A stretch of DNA of 64,000 nucleotides. Origin: Streptomyces sp. JH34 (GTDB lineage Bacteria > Actinomycetota > Actinomycetes > Streptomycetales > Streptomycetaceae). Where the stretch lies: contig NZ_JAJSOO010000001.1 of NCBI RefSeq assembly GCF_029428875.1, positions 1,426,001 to 1,490,000 on the forward strand. The letters run 5' to 3'. Position numbers and translations under genes: made by a program. The notes below the pieces were generated by a model. That model was not told the origin of the DNA. It worked only from the letters and a program-made list of their open reading frames with translations, and searched no databases. This document shows, one piece after another, positions 9,079 to 18,752 of this stretch. Numbering within the stretch: the stretch's first letter is position 1; each line of letters starts with the position of its first letter.

Positions 9079-10104
9079 ATGACGATCAGCGACAGGCCGG
9101 TGAGCCGGCGAGCACTCCTCCTCGCGGGAGGCGGCACCGTGGCCGCCGCCACCGCTGCAGGCGTGGTCCTCGCCAGGCGTGAGAAGCAGACACCTCCTCC
9201 CCCGGGTGCCGTGGGGTTGTTCGACATCGACGCGGCCGCGGAACTGCTACGGCCCACTCCGCTTCACGACATCACCGGACCGCAGTCGATCGCGTTCGAC
9301 GAGCACGGCCGCATGTACGCGCTCCAGGTCATGCAGGGTGGCATCCGGCTGCCGGACGAGGAGCGCCCCGCGTCCGGGAAGGCGCGGCGACTGGCCGGGG
9401 ACATGTGCGTCACGGCGTACGCCCGTGGCGGAGCGGCCGCGGGGCACATGTACCTGCGCGGATTCGGACACGGCATCTCGATGGGCGTCGAGCCGTCCGG
9501 CGACGGCCCGCTGCTCTGGGTGGAGTGCGACGCCGACACGGGTACCGGGTACGGACGCGCCGTGGCCCGTGTCCCCTTCCACCACGGCACGGTGCTGGAC
9601 AGTACGTCCCCCTCGGTACGCCACCACCGGCCCCTGCCCGGCAGCCACCGGATCCACCCGGCCGTGGACGTGGCCGGCGGGCGCGTCCTGCTGAGCCACC
9701 GGGCTGGGCGGTCCCAGCGGTACACGGTCTACGCCCTGGACGACTTCCTCTCGGGCTCGTACAAGCCGTTGGCCGACCTCAGGAACCATGCCCTGCGCGG
9801 CGGCGAGACACTCCAGGGCTGCGCCGTGCACGGCGATCACATCTACCAGCTCACGGGGACTCCCTACACGGACCCGGAGGGTGCCAATCCGCCGGAGGGC
9901 GGCGGGAACACCTACGTGTCGGCCATCGACGTGCGCAGCGGGAGGACCATCGGCCGGCGCAAGGTCTCCGTCGCACCCCACCTCCCTTTCCGGGAACCGG
10001 AGGGACTCGCCGTCCGGCCGGGGGCCCGTCCCGAGCTGTGTGTGGCGTTCTCCGTGAAGTCCGGCGACAGACGAAACGTCGCTGTCTACGCGTGTCCGTC
10101 CTGA
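9079..10104 (+). CDS. TagC-like secreted beta-propeller protein (Tat signal)
   Basis: The 341-aa product starts with an apparent twin-arginine signal: VSRRALLLAGGG followed by an alanine/valine-rich segment. The mature part resembles the TagC / phage receptor-binding-protein propeller group, with GPQSIAFDEHGRMYALQVMQG, RGFGHGISMGVEP and LLWVECDAD as repeated blade elements. TagC proteins are annotated with teichoic acid genes, although their activity is not established; some act as nucleases or binding modules. I chose the ATG at 9079 because it gives a normal Tat signal; a GTG at 9004 would add 25 residues. Its position just before a TagF-like gene supports a link to the cell-wall polymer. 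Confidence 0.7.
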   Translation: MTISDRPVSRRALLLAGGGTVAAATAAGVVLARREKQTPPPPGAVGLFDIDAAAELLRPTPLHDITGPQSIAFDEHGRMYALQVMQGGIRLPDEERPASGKARRLAGDMCVTAYARGGAAAGHMYLRGFGHGISMGVEPSGDGPLLWVECDADTGTGYGRAVARVPFHHGTVLDSTSPSVRHHRPLPGSHRIHPAVDVAGGRVLLSHRAGRSQRYTVYALDDFLSGSYKPLADLRNHALRGGETLQGCAVHGDHIYQLTGTPYTDPEGANPPEGGGNTYVSAIDVRSGRTIGRRKVSVAPHLPFREPEGLAVRPGARPELCVAFSVKSGDRRNVAVYACPS

Positions 10105-10419
10105 CGACGGCGGACCGGACCGGCACGACCGTCACCCAGCGTGATAGCTGATGGGCGCGCGATCACATGAAGCGAGCAATATATAACCGTTCGGTATCCG
10201 GCGGTCCAATGTTCGACTTTTACCCTCTGAAAGTTCACTAAATCTTTCATGACAATCTAAAGTTCGGTCTGATGCTTCACGAGCTCCTGACGCACCGTCC
10301 GCCTTTCATCTGAACCCCGCGGCTCGGCCCCCACTGTGATGACGTGCGGCACCCCCTGCTCCCGCCGGCACCGTCGCCGTGCGTTCGCACAAGATCACTG
10401 AAGGAGGGGCTGTCCCCTG
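10105..10419 (+). promoter_or_regulatory. Promoter region of the teichoic-acid-type operon
   Basis: This 315-base gene-free stretch has an AT-rich core (about 10180–10270) in otherwise GC-rich DNA, as expected for a regulated promoter. It contains GTTCACTAAAT at 10233–10243 followed by CTTTCATGACA. This loosely recalls the 11-base repeats of Streptomyces PHO boxes, but the register is off by one, so I do not claim a PhoP site. A good AGGAGG at about 10402 lies 12 bases before the ATG. Confidence 0.4.
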
Positions 10420-12444
10420 ATGGGCAAGCCACAGCGCCAGGCGGCGCTCGGTATTCTGATCACGGTTGCCCTGGTGGGCAGTTTCGTCGCCATGATGGCG
10501 GCGGTCGTGATGGTCTCCCTCCCCGTCTTCGCCTACGCAGCGGCGGTCAGCTACGGAGCGGACCTGCTCCTTCACACCGCCCAGTCCACGACGCTGGACC
10601 GCCTCCGGGACTCACGCTTCGGCCTCACCATCCGCTTCCTGATCCGGCAGTTCCTGCTGCTGGCCCTGTGCGGCGTCATGATCGACCTCGACTCCTTCGT
10701 CGTGCAGATGACGGCGGTCGGACTGCTGCTCCTCTTCGTCATGCAGCTCGTCTACGGGGCCCTGCTCAAGCGGGTCCGGTCCGAGCGGGCGGCGCTGCCC
10801 TTCACCACACGCGGGCTGGACCTGGAGGCGCTCGGCATCAGGCGCCTGCCGCACCCGTTCCTGATGGACAAGCACGTCCGCAAGATGCTGCACCTGGACG
10901 TCCCGCTGGTCGCCGGCGCCATCGGCACGATCGCCACGGACGACTGGCGGTACGTGACGTTCGGTGGGATCGCGACCGTCTGGCTCGCCTTCGTCGCGGT
11001 GCTGGTCCTGCTGCCCGGCGCCAAGAACGCGCTGATCCTGCCCAGCCCCGACGACGCCCTGGACGAGCTCAACTGGCAGCTGGGGCAGTACAGGCCGCAG
11101 GTCGCGCTGTACTTCACCTTCGCCGCCGTGTCCCGGGACTTCATGTACCAGGTGAACATGTGGCTCGAGTCACTGGAGGCGCTGGACCTGCGCCCCATCA
11201 TCGTCCTGCGCGAGCGCGCGACCCTGCGCTTCCTGGACGCCACCTCCGTGCCGGTCATCTGCGTCCCGAAGGCCGAGAACCTGGCGCGGGTCGAGATGCC
11301 GGAGCTCCGCGTCACCCTCTACCCGGGCAACGCGGGCAAGAACGTGCACATGCTGCAGCGCCACGAGGTCAAGCACGTCTTCATCGGCCACGGCGACAGC
11401 GACAAACTGGCCAGCAGCAACCGCGTCAGCAAGGTCTTCGACGAGATCTGGGTCGCGGGCCGCGCCGGACGCGACCGCTACGAGCGCATCAAGCACGCGG
11501 TGTCCGCCCACCAGATCGTGGAGGTCGGACGTCCGCAGCTGATGCCCCTGCGCCGGTGGACCGGCTCGGTCAGCAACGAGACACCCACCGTCATCTACGC
11601 CCCCACCTGGGAGGGCTGGACCGACGACGCCTGCTACACCTCGGTCATCCCCGCCGGCGAGCACCTCATACGCATGCTGCTCTCCCACGAACGGAGACTG
11701 CGGGTCATCTACAAGCCCCACCCCCTGACCGGCACCCGTTCCCCCGCCGCGGCGGCCGCGCACCGGCGGATCATCGCCCTCCTCCAGGAGGACAACACCC
11801 GCCGCTTCGGCAGGAAGATCACCGACTCGAAGACCGCCGCCCGCCGGCTGGCACGCATCGACAAGCGGCTCACCGACCTCCAGGAGCGCGGGGTCCGGTC
11901 GAAGTACCCGGACCTGTCCGAGGAGGAGCGGACCGCGCGCATCCGCAAGTTCCGCGACCAGGCCGGCACGCTCTACTGGGACTCACTGCCCGTCGACGCC
12001 CACCACGTGGTGACGGAGAGGGTGCCCACCCTGTACGACTGCTTCAACCACTCGGACCTGCTCATCGGCGACATGTCGAGCGTGGTCTCCGACTTCGTGG
12101 CGACGAGGAAGCCGTACGCGATCTTCAACCTGGAGGGTCTCCCGGACGCCGAGTTCAGGAACGAGCAGCGGACCGCCTACGCCTCGTATCTGCTCGATTC
12201 CGAGTGCAACGGCCTGGAGGAGGCGCTCACAGCGACGCTGGAGCCCGCCAAGGACGTCATGGCCCCCTACCGGGAGCAGCTCAAGGACTACCTGCTCGGC
12301 ACGGACCACCCGCCGTCGACCGTGCGGTTCAACGGCGCCGCGAACGACCTCTACCACCGCGGGCTCCAGGACTTCCCGATCGAGTACCCGGTGTACGAGG
12401 AGCCCTCCGGCCAGCCCGGTGCGCAGCCGCGCCAGCCGGCCTGA
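10420..12444 (+). CDS. tagF: Membrane-anchored CDP-glycerol/ribitol glycerophosphotransferase (TagF/TarL-like polymerase)
   Basis: A 674-aa enzyme predicted to polymerise alditol-phosphate units of a wall teichoic acid. Residues 1–210 contain several hydrophobic helices (about 8–35, 70–112 and 175–205), so it sits in the membrane. The CDP-alditol phosphotransferase domain (about 225–630) shows the nucleotide-binding stretches NVHMLQRHEVKHVFIGHGDS, TPTVIYAPTWEGW, VIYKPHP and LLIGDMSSVVSDF. The multi-helix N-terminus is unlike the soluble Gram-positive TagF. It is the first gene of a tight five-gene operon and precedes a CDP-alditol synthase that would supply its donor. The choice between glycerol and ribitol rests only on that neighbour. 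Confidence 0.85.
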   Translation: MGKPQRQAALGILITVALVGSFVAMMAAVVMVSLPVFAYAAAVSYGADLLLHTAQSTTLDRLRDSRFGLTIRFLIRQFLLLALCGVMIDLDSFVVQMTAVGLLLLFVMQLVYGALLKRVRSERAALPFTTRGLDLEALGIRRLPHPFLMDKHVRKMLHLDVPLVAGAIGTIATDDWRYVTFGGIATVWLAFVAVLVLLPGAKNALILPSPDDALDELNWQLGQYRPQVALYFTFAAVSRDFMYQVNMWLESLEALDLRPIIVLRERATLRFLDATSVPVICVPKAENLARVEMPELRVTLYPGNAGKNVHMLQRHEVKHVFIGHGDSDKLASSNRVSKVFDEIWVAGRAGRDRYERIKHAVSAHQIVEVGRPQLMPLRRWTGSVSNETPTVIYAPTWEGWTDDACYTSVIPAGEHLIRMLLSHERRLRVIYKPHPLTGTRSPAAAAAHRRIIALLQEDNTRRFGRKITDSKTAARRLARIDKRLTDLQERGVRSKYPDLSEEERTARIRKFRDQAGTLYWDSLPVDAHHVVTERVPTLYDCFNHSDLLIGDMSSVVSDFVATRKPYAIFNLEGLPDAEFRNEQRTAYASYLLDSECNGLEEALTATLEPAKDVMAPYREQLKDYLLGTDHPPSTVRFNGAANDLYHRGLQDFPIEYPVYEEPSGQPGAQPRQPA

Positions 12445-12501
12445 CCACGACACGTTCGCCGCCCGTACCCCCTCCGCCCTCCGTGAAGGAAGCAGGACGT
12501 C

Positions 12502-14013
12502 TTGACCTCCCGCACCGCCCGCCGCCGTACCGTCGCCGTCGTCCTCGCCGGCGGTACGGGGCAGCGCATCGGCCTCTCCATACCGAAGCAGCTCCTGAAG
12601 ATCGCCGGGAAGCCCATCCTCGAGCACACCCTGCAGATCTTCGAGGCTGCCGCGGACGTGGACGACGTCCTGGTCCTGATGACGCCGGACCACGTCGCCG
12701 AGGCCCAGCGGATCGTGACCCGGGCCGGGTTCCGCAAGGTGCACCGGGTCCTCGCGGGAGGCGCGACCCGGAGTGAGACGACCACGCTGGCCATCCGCGC
12801 GGCCGCCGCCCTTCCCGGCGGCGACGAAGGGGGCGACGAGGACCGCAACCTGCTCTTCCACGACGCCGTACGCCCGCTGCTGTCCCAGCGGGTGATCACG
12901 GAGTGCGTCGAGGCGCTGGAGCGCTACCGCGCCGTCGACGTGGCCATCCCCTCGGCCGACACGGTGATCGTGACGCGGACCCACGGCGACGACGGCGAGT
13001 TCATCACCGAGGTGCCGGACCGCGCCCGGCTCAGGCGCGGGCAGACTCCTCAGGGGTTCCGTCTTTCCACCATCCGGCGCGCGTACGAACTGGCGGCGGC
13101 CGATCCGCTCTTCCAGGCCACCGACGACTGCTCGGTCGTCGTGAAGTACCTGCCCGACGTCCCCGTCCACGTGGTCATGGGCGACGAGTACAACATGAAG
13201 ATCACTCAGCCGGTGGACGTCTTCATCGCCGACAAGCTCTTCCAGCTCGCCTCGACCACCGCCCCGGCGCACAGCGGTGAGTCGTTCTACCGGGACCGTC
13301 TCTCGGGCCGTACCCTGCTCGTCTTCGGCGGGTCGTACGGGATCGGCGCGGACATCGCCAGGATCGCCGAGGAGTACGGAGCCAGGGTCTACGCACTCGG
13401 GCGTTCCACCACGGGCACCCACGTGGAGAACCCCGACCAGGTCGACGAGGCGTTCGCCCGTGCCTACGCGGAGACCGGACGTATCGACTACGTGGTCAAC
13501 ACCGCGGGCGTGCTGCGGATCGGGCGGCTCGACGCGACGGACAACGCGACCGTCCGGGAGGCCATGGAGGTCAACTTCCTCGCTCCGGTGAACATCGCGC
13601 GCACGGCCTACAAGTACCTCGCCGAGAGCGGGGGGCAGTTGCTGCTCTTCACCTCCAGCAGCTACACGCGTGGGCGTGCCGAGTACAGCCTGTACTCCTC
13701 CACGAAGGCGGCCATGGTGAACCTGACCCAGGCCCTTTCGGACGAATGGGCCGAGGACGGGATCAGGGTCAACTGCGTGAACCCCGAGCGGACCGCCACA
13801 CCGATGCGGACGAAGGCCTTCGGCCAGGAGCCCGGCGGCTCGCTGCTCACGTCCGAGACGGTCGCGCGCAGTTCGCTGGACGTACTGCTGTCCGCGCTGA
13901 CCGGCCACGTCATCGACGTGCGTCAGCAGGACCCCACCGCTCCGGGCAACGCCTCCGGCTTCGAGAAGGCCCTCGCATCCGTCCTTCACGAACAGGCCGA
14001 CGTCTCCTCGTGA
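12502..14013 (+). CDS. Bifunctional alditol-phosphate cytidylyltransferase / SDR reductase (Bcs1/Acs1-like, CDP-ribitol synthesis)
   Basis: A 503-aa fusion. Residues 1–250 are an IspD/TarI-type cytidylyltransferase, with VLAGGTGQRIGLSIPKQLL for CTP binding and FHDAVRP, QTPQGFR and TDDCSVV as later motifs. Residues 268–500 are a short-chain dehydrogenase with FGGSYGIG (G276–G282) for NADPH and the catalytic pair Y398/K402 in YSSTK. The same domain order occurs in Haemophilus Bcs1/Acs1, which reduces ribulose-5-phosphate and makes CDP-ribitol. This makes CDP-ribitol the likely product and the next-door polymerase its user. The start appears to be a TTG at 12502. The spacer after tagF is 57 bases. 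Confidence 0.85.
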   Translation: MTSRTARRRTVAVVLAGGTGQRIGLSIPKQLLKIAGKPILEHTLQIFEAAADVDDVLVLMTPDHVAEAQRIVTRAGFRKVHRVLAGGATRSETTTLAIRAAAALPGGDEGGDEDRNLLFHDAVRPLLSQRVITECVEALERYRAVDVAIPSADTVIVTRTHGDDGEFITEVPDRARLRRGQTPQGFRLSTIRRAYELAAADPLFQATDDCSVVVKYLPDVPVHVVMGDEYNMKITQPVDVFIADKLFQLASTTAPAHSGESFYRDRLSGRTLLVFGGSYGIGADIARIAEEYGARVYALGRSTTGTHVENPDQVDEAFARAYAETGRIDYVVNTAGVLRIGRLDATDNATVREAMEVNFLAPVNIARTAYKYLAESGGQLLLFTSSSYTRGRAEYSLYSSTKAAMVNLTQALSDEWAEDGIRVNCVNPERTATPMRTKAFGQEPGGSLLTSETVARSSLDVLLSALTGHVIDVRQQDPTAPGNASGFEKALASVLHEQADVSS

Positions 14014-14048
14014 CCACGTCCACAGCGTCCAGTTGGTGAGGGAGGACC

Positions 14049-14864
14049 ATGAACCACTCGACGGCGCCCTACGGGCACCGGGCACGCATCTTCGTGGCCG
14101 GCGATTCCACGGCGGTCACCCGCCCGGTGAGCCACCTGCCGATGGCGGGTTGGGCGCAAGCCCTCCCTCTGTTCCTCAGCCCCGATGTCGAGGTCGTCAA
14201 CTGCGCTCGTGCCCGGGCGAGTTCCAAGAGCTTCCATGAGCGGGGACGGCTCGGATGGATCCTGGACAACATGGCACCGGGTGACTACCTGGTCTATGGG
14301 TTCGGCCAGATCGACTGGAAGCCCGACGCCGGCCTCCACACCGAACCCTTCGGGTCGTTCATGGACCACATGCGGGCCTATGCCGTAGGGGCGCGGGCGG
14401 CCCAGGGGCATCCCGTGGTGCTGCTCCCCTTCGAGCGGCGCCGTGTGGACGTGCACGGCAACGTGTCCCGGTTCCTCGGCGACTACCCCACGGCCATGCG
14501 CAGGCTGGCGTGGGAGGAGCATCTGCCGGTGATCGACCTCTACGGCCAGAGCATCGCCTGGTGGGAGGAGCTCGGGCCGGAGAACTCGAAGCACGCCTTC
14601 ACCTACCTGCGCCCGGGTGAGCCCCTGCAGGAGATCGTGCAGGACGCGGACAACGTCCACCTGCGCGCCGAGGGCGCCATCGAGTGCGCCCGGTTCGTGG
14701 CCCGCGGTCTCCTGACCCAGCAGATCGTCCCGGCCCACTGGGTCACCGGACTGGACCGCCGGACGTTCTCGTACGACGAACTCGGCTGGCTCGACGACGA
14801 GACCTTCGTCCGCCGGACGAAGGAGAGGGTGTCCGCCCACCCCGTGCGGGAGGCAGGCGCGTGA
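14049..14864 (+). CDS. SGNH/GDSL hydrolase (rhamnogalacturonan-acetylesterase type)
   Basis: A 271-aa hydrolase with the SGNH blocks in order: block I FVAGDST (S20 nucleophile), an equivalent of block III in VYGFGQIDWKP, and block V DNVHL with the catalytic Asp/His. No signal peptide is visible, so it probably acts in the cytoplasm or leaves by another route. Members of this group remove O-acetyl groups from polysaccharides. In this operon it may edit acylation of the teichoic-acid-type polymer, which is an inference from context. AGGGAGGACC precedes the ATG. Its TGA overlaps the next gene's GTG in GTGA. Confidence 0.8.
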   Translation: MNHSTAPYGHRARIFVAGDSTAVTRPVSHLPMAGWAQALPLFLSPDVEVVNCARARASSKSFHERGRLGWILDNMAPGDYLVYGFGQIDWKPDAGLHTEPFGSFMDHMRAYAVGARAAQGHPVVLLPFERRRVDVHGNVSRFLGDYPTAMRRLAWEEHLPVIDLYGQSIAWWEELGPENSKHAFTYLRPGEPLQEIVQDADNVHLRAEGAIECARFVARGLLTQQIVPAHWVTGLDRRTFSYDELGWLDDETFVRRTKERVSAHPVREAGA

Positions 14865-15670
14865 ACCACTTGCTGTGCAACGGCCGGGCCGTCGCAGCGG
14901 ACCCCGCGCAGGGCGTCGTGTACGCGGGTCTCTACAGCTCGGCGGACCCGCGGGCGGGCGCCGTGCCGGGGGAGATCATCCAGCTGGGACTGTCCGTGGC
15001 GGCGGACGGGGGCGCCCCACGCGGCTGCGCCTACGTCATGGAGAACTCTCTGACCGATGCCGCGGAGATCCTCTCGGCCGAAGCCCTGGAGTACTTCCCC
15101 CAGCAGCGCTGGTTCCGCGTGCGCGCGGACGCCGGCGAGACCCGCACCGGCGCGCTCTCCCTGCGGATCACCACTCCGCGCGGTGCTCCCCGGCTGCGTC
15201 CTCAGATCATGGTCGCCGTCCCGGACGCGGGGGGCCAGAAGCTGGTCCGTACCGCCCGGCTCTCCGGCCACTCGCTGCCGGTGCGCACCCACTCCGTGCC
15301 GGGACTGCGCATCACCACGGAACCAGGTGTCCGGGGAACGGTGAACGTGCTGGCGCAGGCGCCGCGTGGCAGCTTCGCGATCTCCGTGACACAACCGCGT
15401 CACGGCAGCGCGCAGCTCTCCCGCGACGGCTGGGTGGCCTACGACCCGGCCCCGGGGTTCACGGGGTACGACCGCTTCGAGTACACGGTCGGGACGGACG
15501 ACTCGGCGAAGGTCACGGCTGCGGCCAACGTCTTCGTGGGCGATCTGGGCCTGGCTCCGGGCGTGTTCCCCCCGAGCGCGGTCGAGACCGGATTCCATTC
15601 CTGGGAGTGGCCCGAACTCACCGGAGAGATGCCCTGGCCCCGGCCGCAAGAGTCCCCGAGGAACCGATAG
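14861..15670 (+). CDS. Protein of unknown function with a C-terminal Ig-like (tandem-95 type) domain
   Basis: A 269-aa protein that I cannot assign to a function. The GTG at 14861 overlaps the previous TGA by four bases (GTGA), strong evidence for translational coupling. The last third carries the element HGSAQLSRDGWVAYDPAPGF followed by TGYDRFEYTV, the signature of bacterial Ig-like/cadherin-like adhesion repeats. The N-terminal two thirds look all-beta, and no signal peptide is obvious. It may assist assembly or recognition of the wall polymer, but that is only from its neighbours. Confidence 0.65.
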   Translation: MNHLLCNGRAVAADPAQGVVYAGLYSSADPRAGAVPGEIIQLGLSVAADGGAPRGCAYVMENSLTDAAEILSAEALEYFPQQRWFRVRADAGETRTGALSLRITTPRGAPRLRPQIMVAVPDAGGQKLVRTARLSGHSLPVRTHSVPGLRITTEPGVRGTVNVLAQAPRGSFAISVTQPRHGSAQLSRDGWVAYDPAPGFTGYDRFEYTVGTDDSAKVTAAANVFVGDLGLAPGVFPPSAVETGFHSWEWPELTGEMPWPRPQESPRNR

Positions 15671-15673
15671 ACC

Positions 15674-17308
15674 ATGTACACCTCGCAACCCGTACGCCCC
15701 GCGGACATACGTGACGTCACCGTCGTCGTGCGCGTCAGCGACCACGCGGCGTCGATCGACGCCTGCTTCGAGTCACTGCTGGCCCAGTCGATCGGTGTGG
15801 ACCGCCTGGACGTGGTGGCGGTCGACGACGGCTCCACCGACGACGGGCCGTCACTGCTCTCCCGCATCGCGAGCAGGCATCCGGCTCTCGTGCGCACGGG
15901 CCGACAGCCCATCGGGGTACGGCCCGCCGCCGCGCGCAACTGGGCCCTGAGCCAGGCGACCGGACGCTACGTCATCTTCGTCGAGGGCTCCGACCGCCTC
16001 GTCCCCGACGCGCTGGAGCGCATGGTGACGGCGGCCGACAAGCACGAGACGGATGTGGTGCTGGGCAAGCCGGAGAGCCTCGCGGGAAGCTCCGCTCCCC
16101 CGGCTCTGTACCGCCGGAGCCGGGCTTACACCGATCTCTACGAATCCCGCGCCTACTGGTCCCTGTCGGCGGACAAGCTCTTCCGGACCGATCTGCTCCG
16201 TCGGCGCGCCCTGGAGTTCCCGCTCGACTCCATGGCAGGGGGCGACGACATGGCGTTCACCGCCGCGGCGTTGGTGTCGGCCGACGGCATCTCCGTGGTC
16301 GCCGACAGCCCTTGCCTGGTCAGGGGACCCGCCGGAGGGGCCACGCGCACCCCGATGGAGTGGGTGGACCTCGCCGACTACATGATGCGGCTGGTCAGTT
16401 CGCTGCTGCCTGCCGGCAGCCGGCGGGACCATCTTCTCTCCCGGCACCTGGAGGTCGAACTCGGAACCGCCACAGGAGCGCCGCTCGCCCGGCTCACGAG
16501 CCGGGACGAGCGTGAACGGGTCTCCTGGGCGGCCAGGGACATCCTGAACACCCACCTGACCCCGGGAGCCCTCGGACTCCTCCCGAGGCCTCTGGCGGTT
16601 CGTCTCGCCCTGCTGTCGGCAGGCCGATTCGCCGAGATGCACGAGATGATCGCCTACGAGACGGACAAGGAACGGCCCGCGCCCCGTAAGACCGTGGAGG
16701 GCGGCCGGGTCTTCACCACGCTTCCGTTCTTCAGGGACCCCGGGACCGGGCTGCCCGACGAGCTCTTCGACATCACCGACCGCATGACCGTCGGCCAGCA
16801 ACTGTCCGGCGTCCGGTGGACCGGCTCGATCCTTCAACTTGACGGGTACGCGTTCTTCGAGCAGCTCTCCACCCGGGACCGGGCGACCAAGGTGGTGCTG
16901 CGCGAGCGTCTCAGCGGGGCCGAGGAACGCTTCTCCGTGACGGCCAGGCGTGACGAGAAGCTGGTGAACTCCAAGGGGAAGCCGCGGGCGATGGGCCGCT
17001 ACTCCGCGCGCGTCAACCTGCGGCAGACCTCCAGCGGCTGGCCGGTCGCGCCAGGGATCTGGGACGTCTACCTCTCGGTGAGCTTCGAGGGGATCACCAA
17101 GGAGGTCCGGGTCGGCCGCGAACGTGCCCAGGACGTCGACCTCACCGCTCGGGCGCCGGTGCGCATCGCTCCGTCGCCCAGGTCGGCACAGCACGAACTG
17201 GCGGCCACGCTCTTCTGCACCGAGGCCGGGGACCTCTCGATCGAGATGGCGGAGCGGCTCCCCCTGCCGACGGGGGACGGAGCGGTGTTCACCGAAGCCT
17301 CCCGGTGA
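15674..17308 (+). CDS. Family 2 glycosyltransferase with C-terminal beta domain (TarS/TarP-like)
   Basis: A 544-aa protein. The N-terminal GT-A domain (about 12–230) has VVVRVSDHAASIDACFESLL, the nucleotide-binding VVAVDDGSTDDG, a degenerate metal-binding EGSDR, and GGDDMAF as the probable catalytic region. The C-terminal ~170 residues are rich in beta strands and recall the accessory domain of the teichoic-acid glycosyltransferases TarS and TarP. It starts three bases after the previous stop, as the last gene of the operon. It most likely decorates the alditol-phosphate chain with a sugar; donor and linkage are unknown. The stop is 80 bases from the convergent propeller gene. Confidence 0.8.
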   Translation: MYTSQPVRPADIRDVTVVVRVSDHAASIDACFESLLAQSIGVDRLDVVAVDDGSTDDGPSLLSRIASRHPALVRTGRQPIGVRPAAARNWALSQATGRYVIFVEGSDRLVPDALERMVTAADKHETDVVLGKPESLAGSSAPPALYRRSRAYTDLYESRAYWSLSADKLFRTDLLRRRALEFPLDSMAGGDDMAFTAAALVSADGISVVADSPCLVRGPAGGATRTPMEWVDLADYMMRLVSSLLPAGSRRDHLLSRHLEVELGTATGAPLARLTSRDERERVSWAARDILNTHLTPGALGLLPRPLAVRLALLSAGRFAEMHEMIAYETDKERPAPRKTVEGGRVFTTLPFFRDPGTGLPDELFDITDRMTVGQQLSGVRWTGSILQLDGYAFFEQLSTRDRATKVVLRERLSGAEERFSVTARRDEKLVNSKGKPRAMGRYSARVNLRQTSSGWPVAPGIWDVYLSVSFEGITKEVRVGRERAQDVDLTARAPVRIAPSPRSAQHELAATLFCTEAGDLSIEMAERLPLPTGDGAVFTEASR

Positions 17309-17388
17309 CACCCGCCGAGGCGACTCCCGGCAGGGCGCGCGGGCGGGCCGAGGACGTCCTGGGGCCCGACGACCCCGCGGACGGGCTT

Positions 17389-18519
17389 TCAGCCGGCGAT
17401 GCTCCACGGCCCGAAGGCGAGCCCTTCCTGGTGCGGGTCCTGCCTGGCCACGAGGAGGGCGCCGGCCTTGTCGAGGGCGGCGACCACGATGCGTCCGGCG
17501 CCGTCCACGGTCACCTGGGGCGATTCGGCGCCCGGCCCCTCGACGCGCGCCCACCACATGCCGTAGCTCTCGTTCTCGGTGACGTAGGCGGTGACCTCGA
17601 CGGTGCCTTCCACGCCAGTCTGGGCGAGCACGGTGCAGTCGTACCCACCGACGAGCGCTCGGGTCACGCTGGGCGCTCCGGAGCCGCCCGCCCCTCCGAG
17701 CGACATCAGCCCTGCCGTGGTTCCCTGCTGCCGACGCCATGCCACGAGCGAGCCGTCGACCGGGTACCGCCAGAAGTACGTGGCCCTCTTCGGTCCGGTC
17801 TCGTAGGCGGTGACGGTACCGGCCACGATCGGGCTGCCGACGCGGTCGGCGCACTCGAACCGGCCGTTGGACGTGCCGACCCAGTAGTCGGCTCCGTCCG
17901 GGCCTCCGGCGAGTATCTCCAGCGGGCCGCCCTCGGTCATGACCACCCCCGGCTCGGACGCGTACGCGCGGTCCGTGACCGGCTTCCATCCGCCCCAGTT
18001 GCCCTCGGGCTTGCGGCTGCGCCGGAAGATCCCGCCGTGTCTCATGGACACCAGCACGTGCACCGACCCGATGGCGGGGTTGACGGCGATCAGAGGCCCG
18101 TGGAGCAACGTGTCGTCCGGTGCGCCTCCCCGGGCCGCCGGGAGTCCGAGATCGTGCCAGCCGGACAGTGCCAGACCGGTCTGGAACTGTGTGGCCACGG
18201 CGACCCGTTCCGGTCGCCCCGCGTCGCCCTGAAGGGCCGCGAAGTGCACGTACCCCTCCCTGCTGCGCGCCATCGCGACGCGACCCGCCCAGGCGGGGAC
18301 GTCGATCTGCTCGGGCCCGGCCCAACTCCCCTCACCCCGGAGGGGTTCGGTCCATCGCACGAGTCCCTCGGGGGTCGTCCCGTACGCCGTCATCCGGCCG
18401 TCGCGCCCGGTGAAGAGCCATCGGCCCCGGGCCGCCGTCACCGGTCCGGTCGTACCGCCACGGGAGCCCACCCGGCCCCGGGAGTCGGCGGCCCGGCCAC
18501 CACTCCTGCCACGGTTCAC
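17389..18519 (-). CDS. Predicted beta-propeller (PLL/tectonin-like) protein
   Basis: A 376-aa protein with no recognised catalytic motif. It has repeated aromatic and glycine-rich segments such as WTEPLRGEGSW, GNWGGWKPVTDRAYAS and WWARVEGPG with regular spacing, which suggest a lectin-like propeller. No classical signal peptide is visible at the chosen ATG (18519). The N-terminus is arginine/glycine-rich, and the true start may lie further inside. It converges on the glycosyltransferase and is divergent from the LCP gene. A role in binding the cell-wall polymer is plausible only by location. Confidence 0.55.
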   Translation of the reverse strand: MNRGRSGGRAADSRGRVGSRGGTTGPVTAARGRWLFTGRDGRMTAYGTTPEGLVRWTEPLRGEGSWAGPEQIDVPAWAGRVAMARSREGYVHFAALQGDAGRPERVAVATQFQTGLALSGWHDLGLPAARGGAPDDTLLHGPLIAVNPAIGSVHVLVSMRHGGIFRRSRKPEGNWGGWKPVTDRAYASEPGVVMTEGGPLEILAGGPDGADYWVGTSNGRFECADRVGSPIVAGTVTAYETGPKRATYFWRYPVDGSLVAWRRQQGTTAGLMSLGGAGGSGAPSVTRALVGGYDCTVLAQTGVEGTVEVTAYVTENESYGMWWARVEGPGAESPQVTVDGAGRIVVAALDKAGALLVARQDPHQEGLAFGPWSIAG

Positions 18520-18752
18520 GGCCCGTCCTGCCTTTCCACTGCCGCAGGGTTTCTCAGTCGCCCTCGGACCAGAAGCTTGTCACACGCTTCACTCTGTCTT
18601 CACTTTGCAACAAAGAACCCCACACCTTGTATCACTCGAACTCCTGTCTATTATTCACTGAATCCTGCTGTTGACAGGTGGGCTGGTACCCCTCTGCCGC
18701 CCGGTCCCTCTCGCGCGCGACCGCGCGTCTCACGGAAGAACCAGACGAGCCC

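Noticed and set aside
12001..12444. The tagF tail considered as a separate gene
   Set aside because: The motifs of the phosphotransferase domain continue without a break in one frame to the stop at 12444.
15851..18325. An 824-codon minus-strand open frame across the glycosyltransferase and propeller genes
   Set aside because: Crosses two real genes on both strands. The translation is arginine/glycine/proline-rich without any domain.
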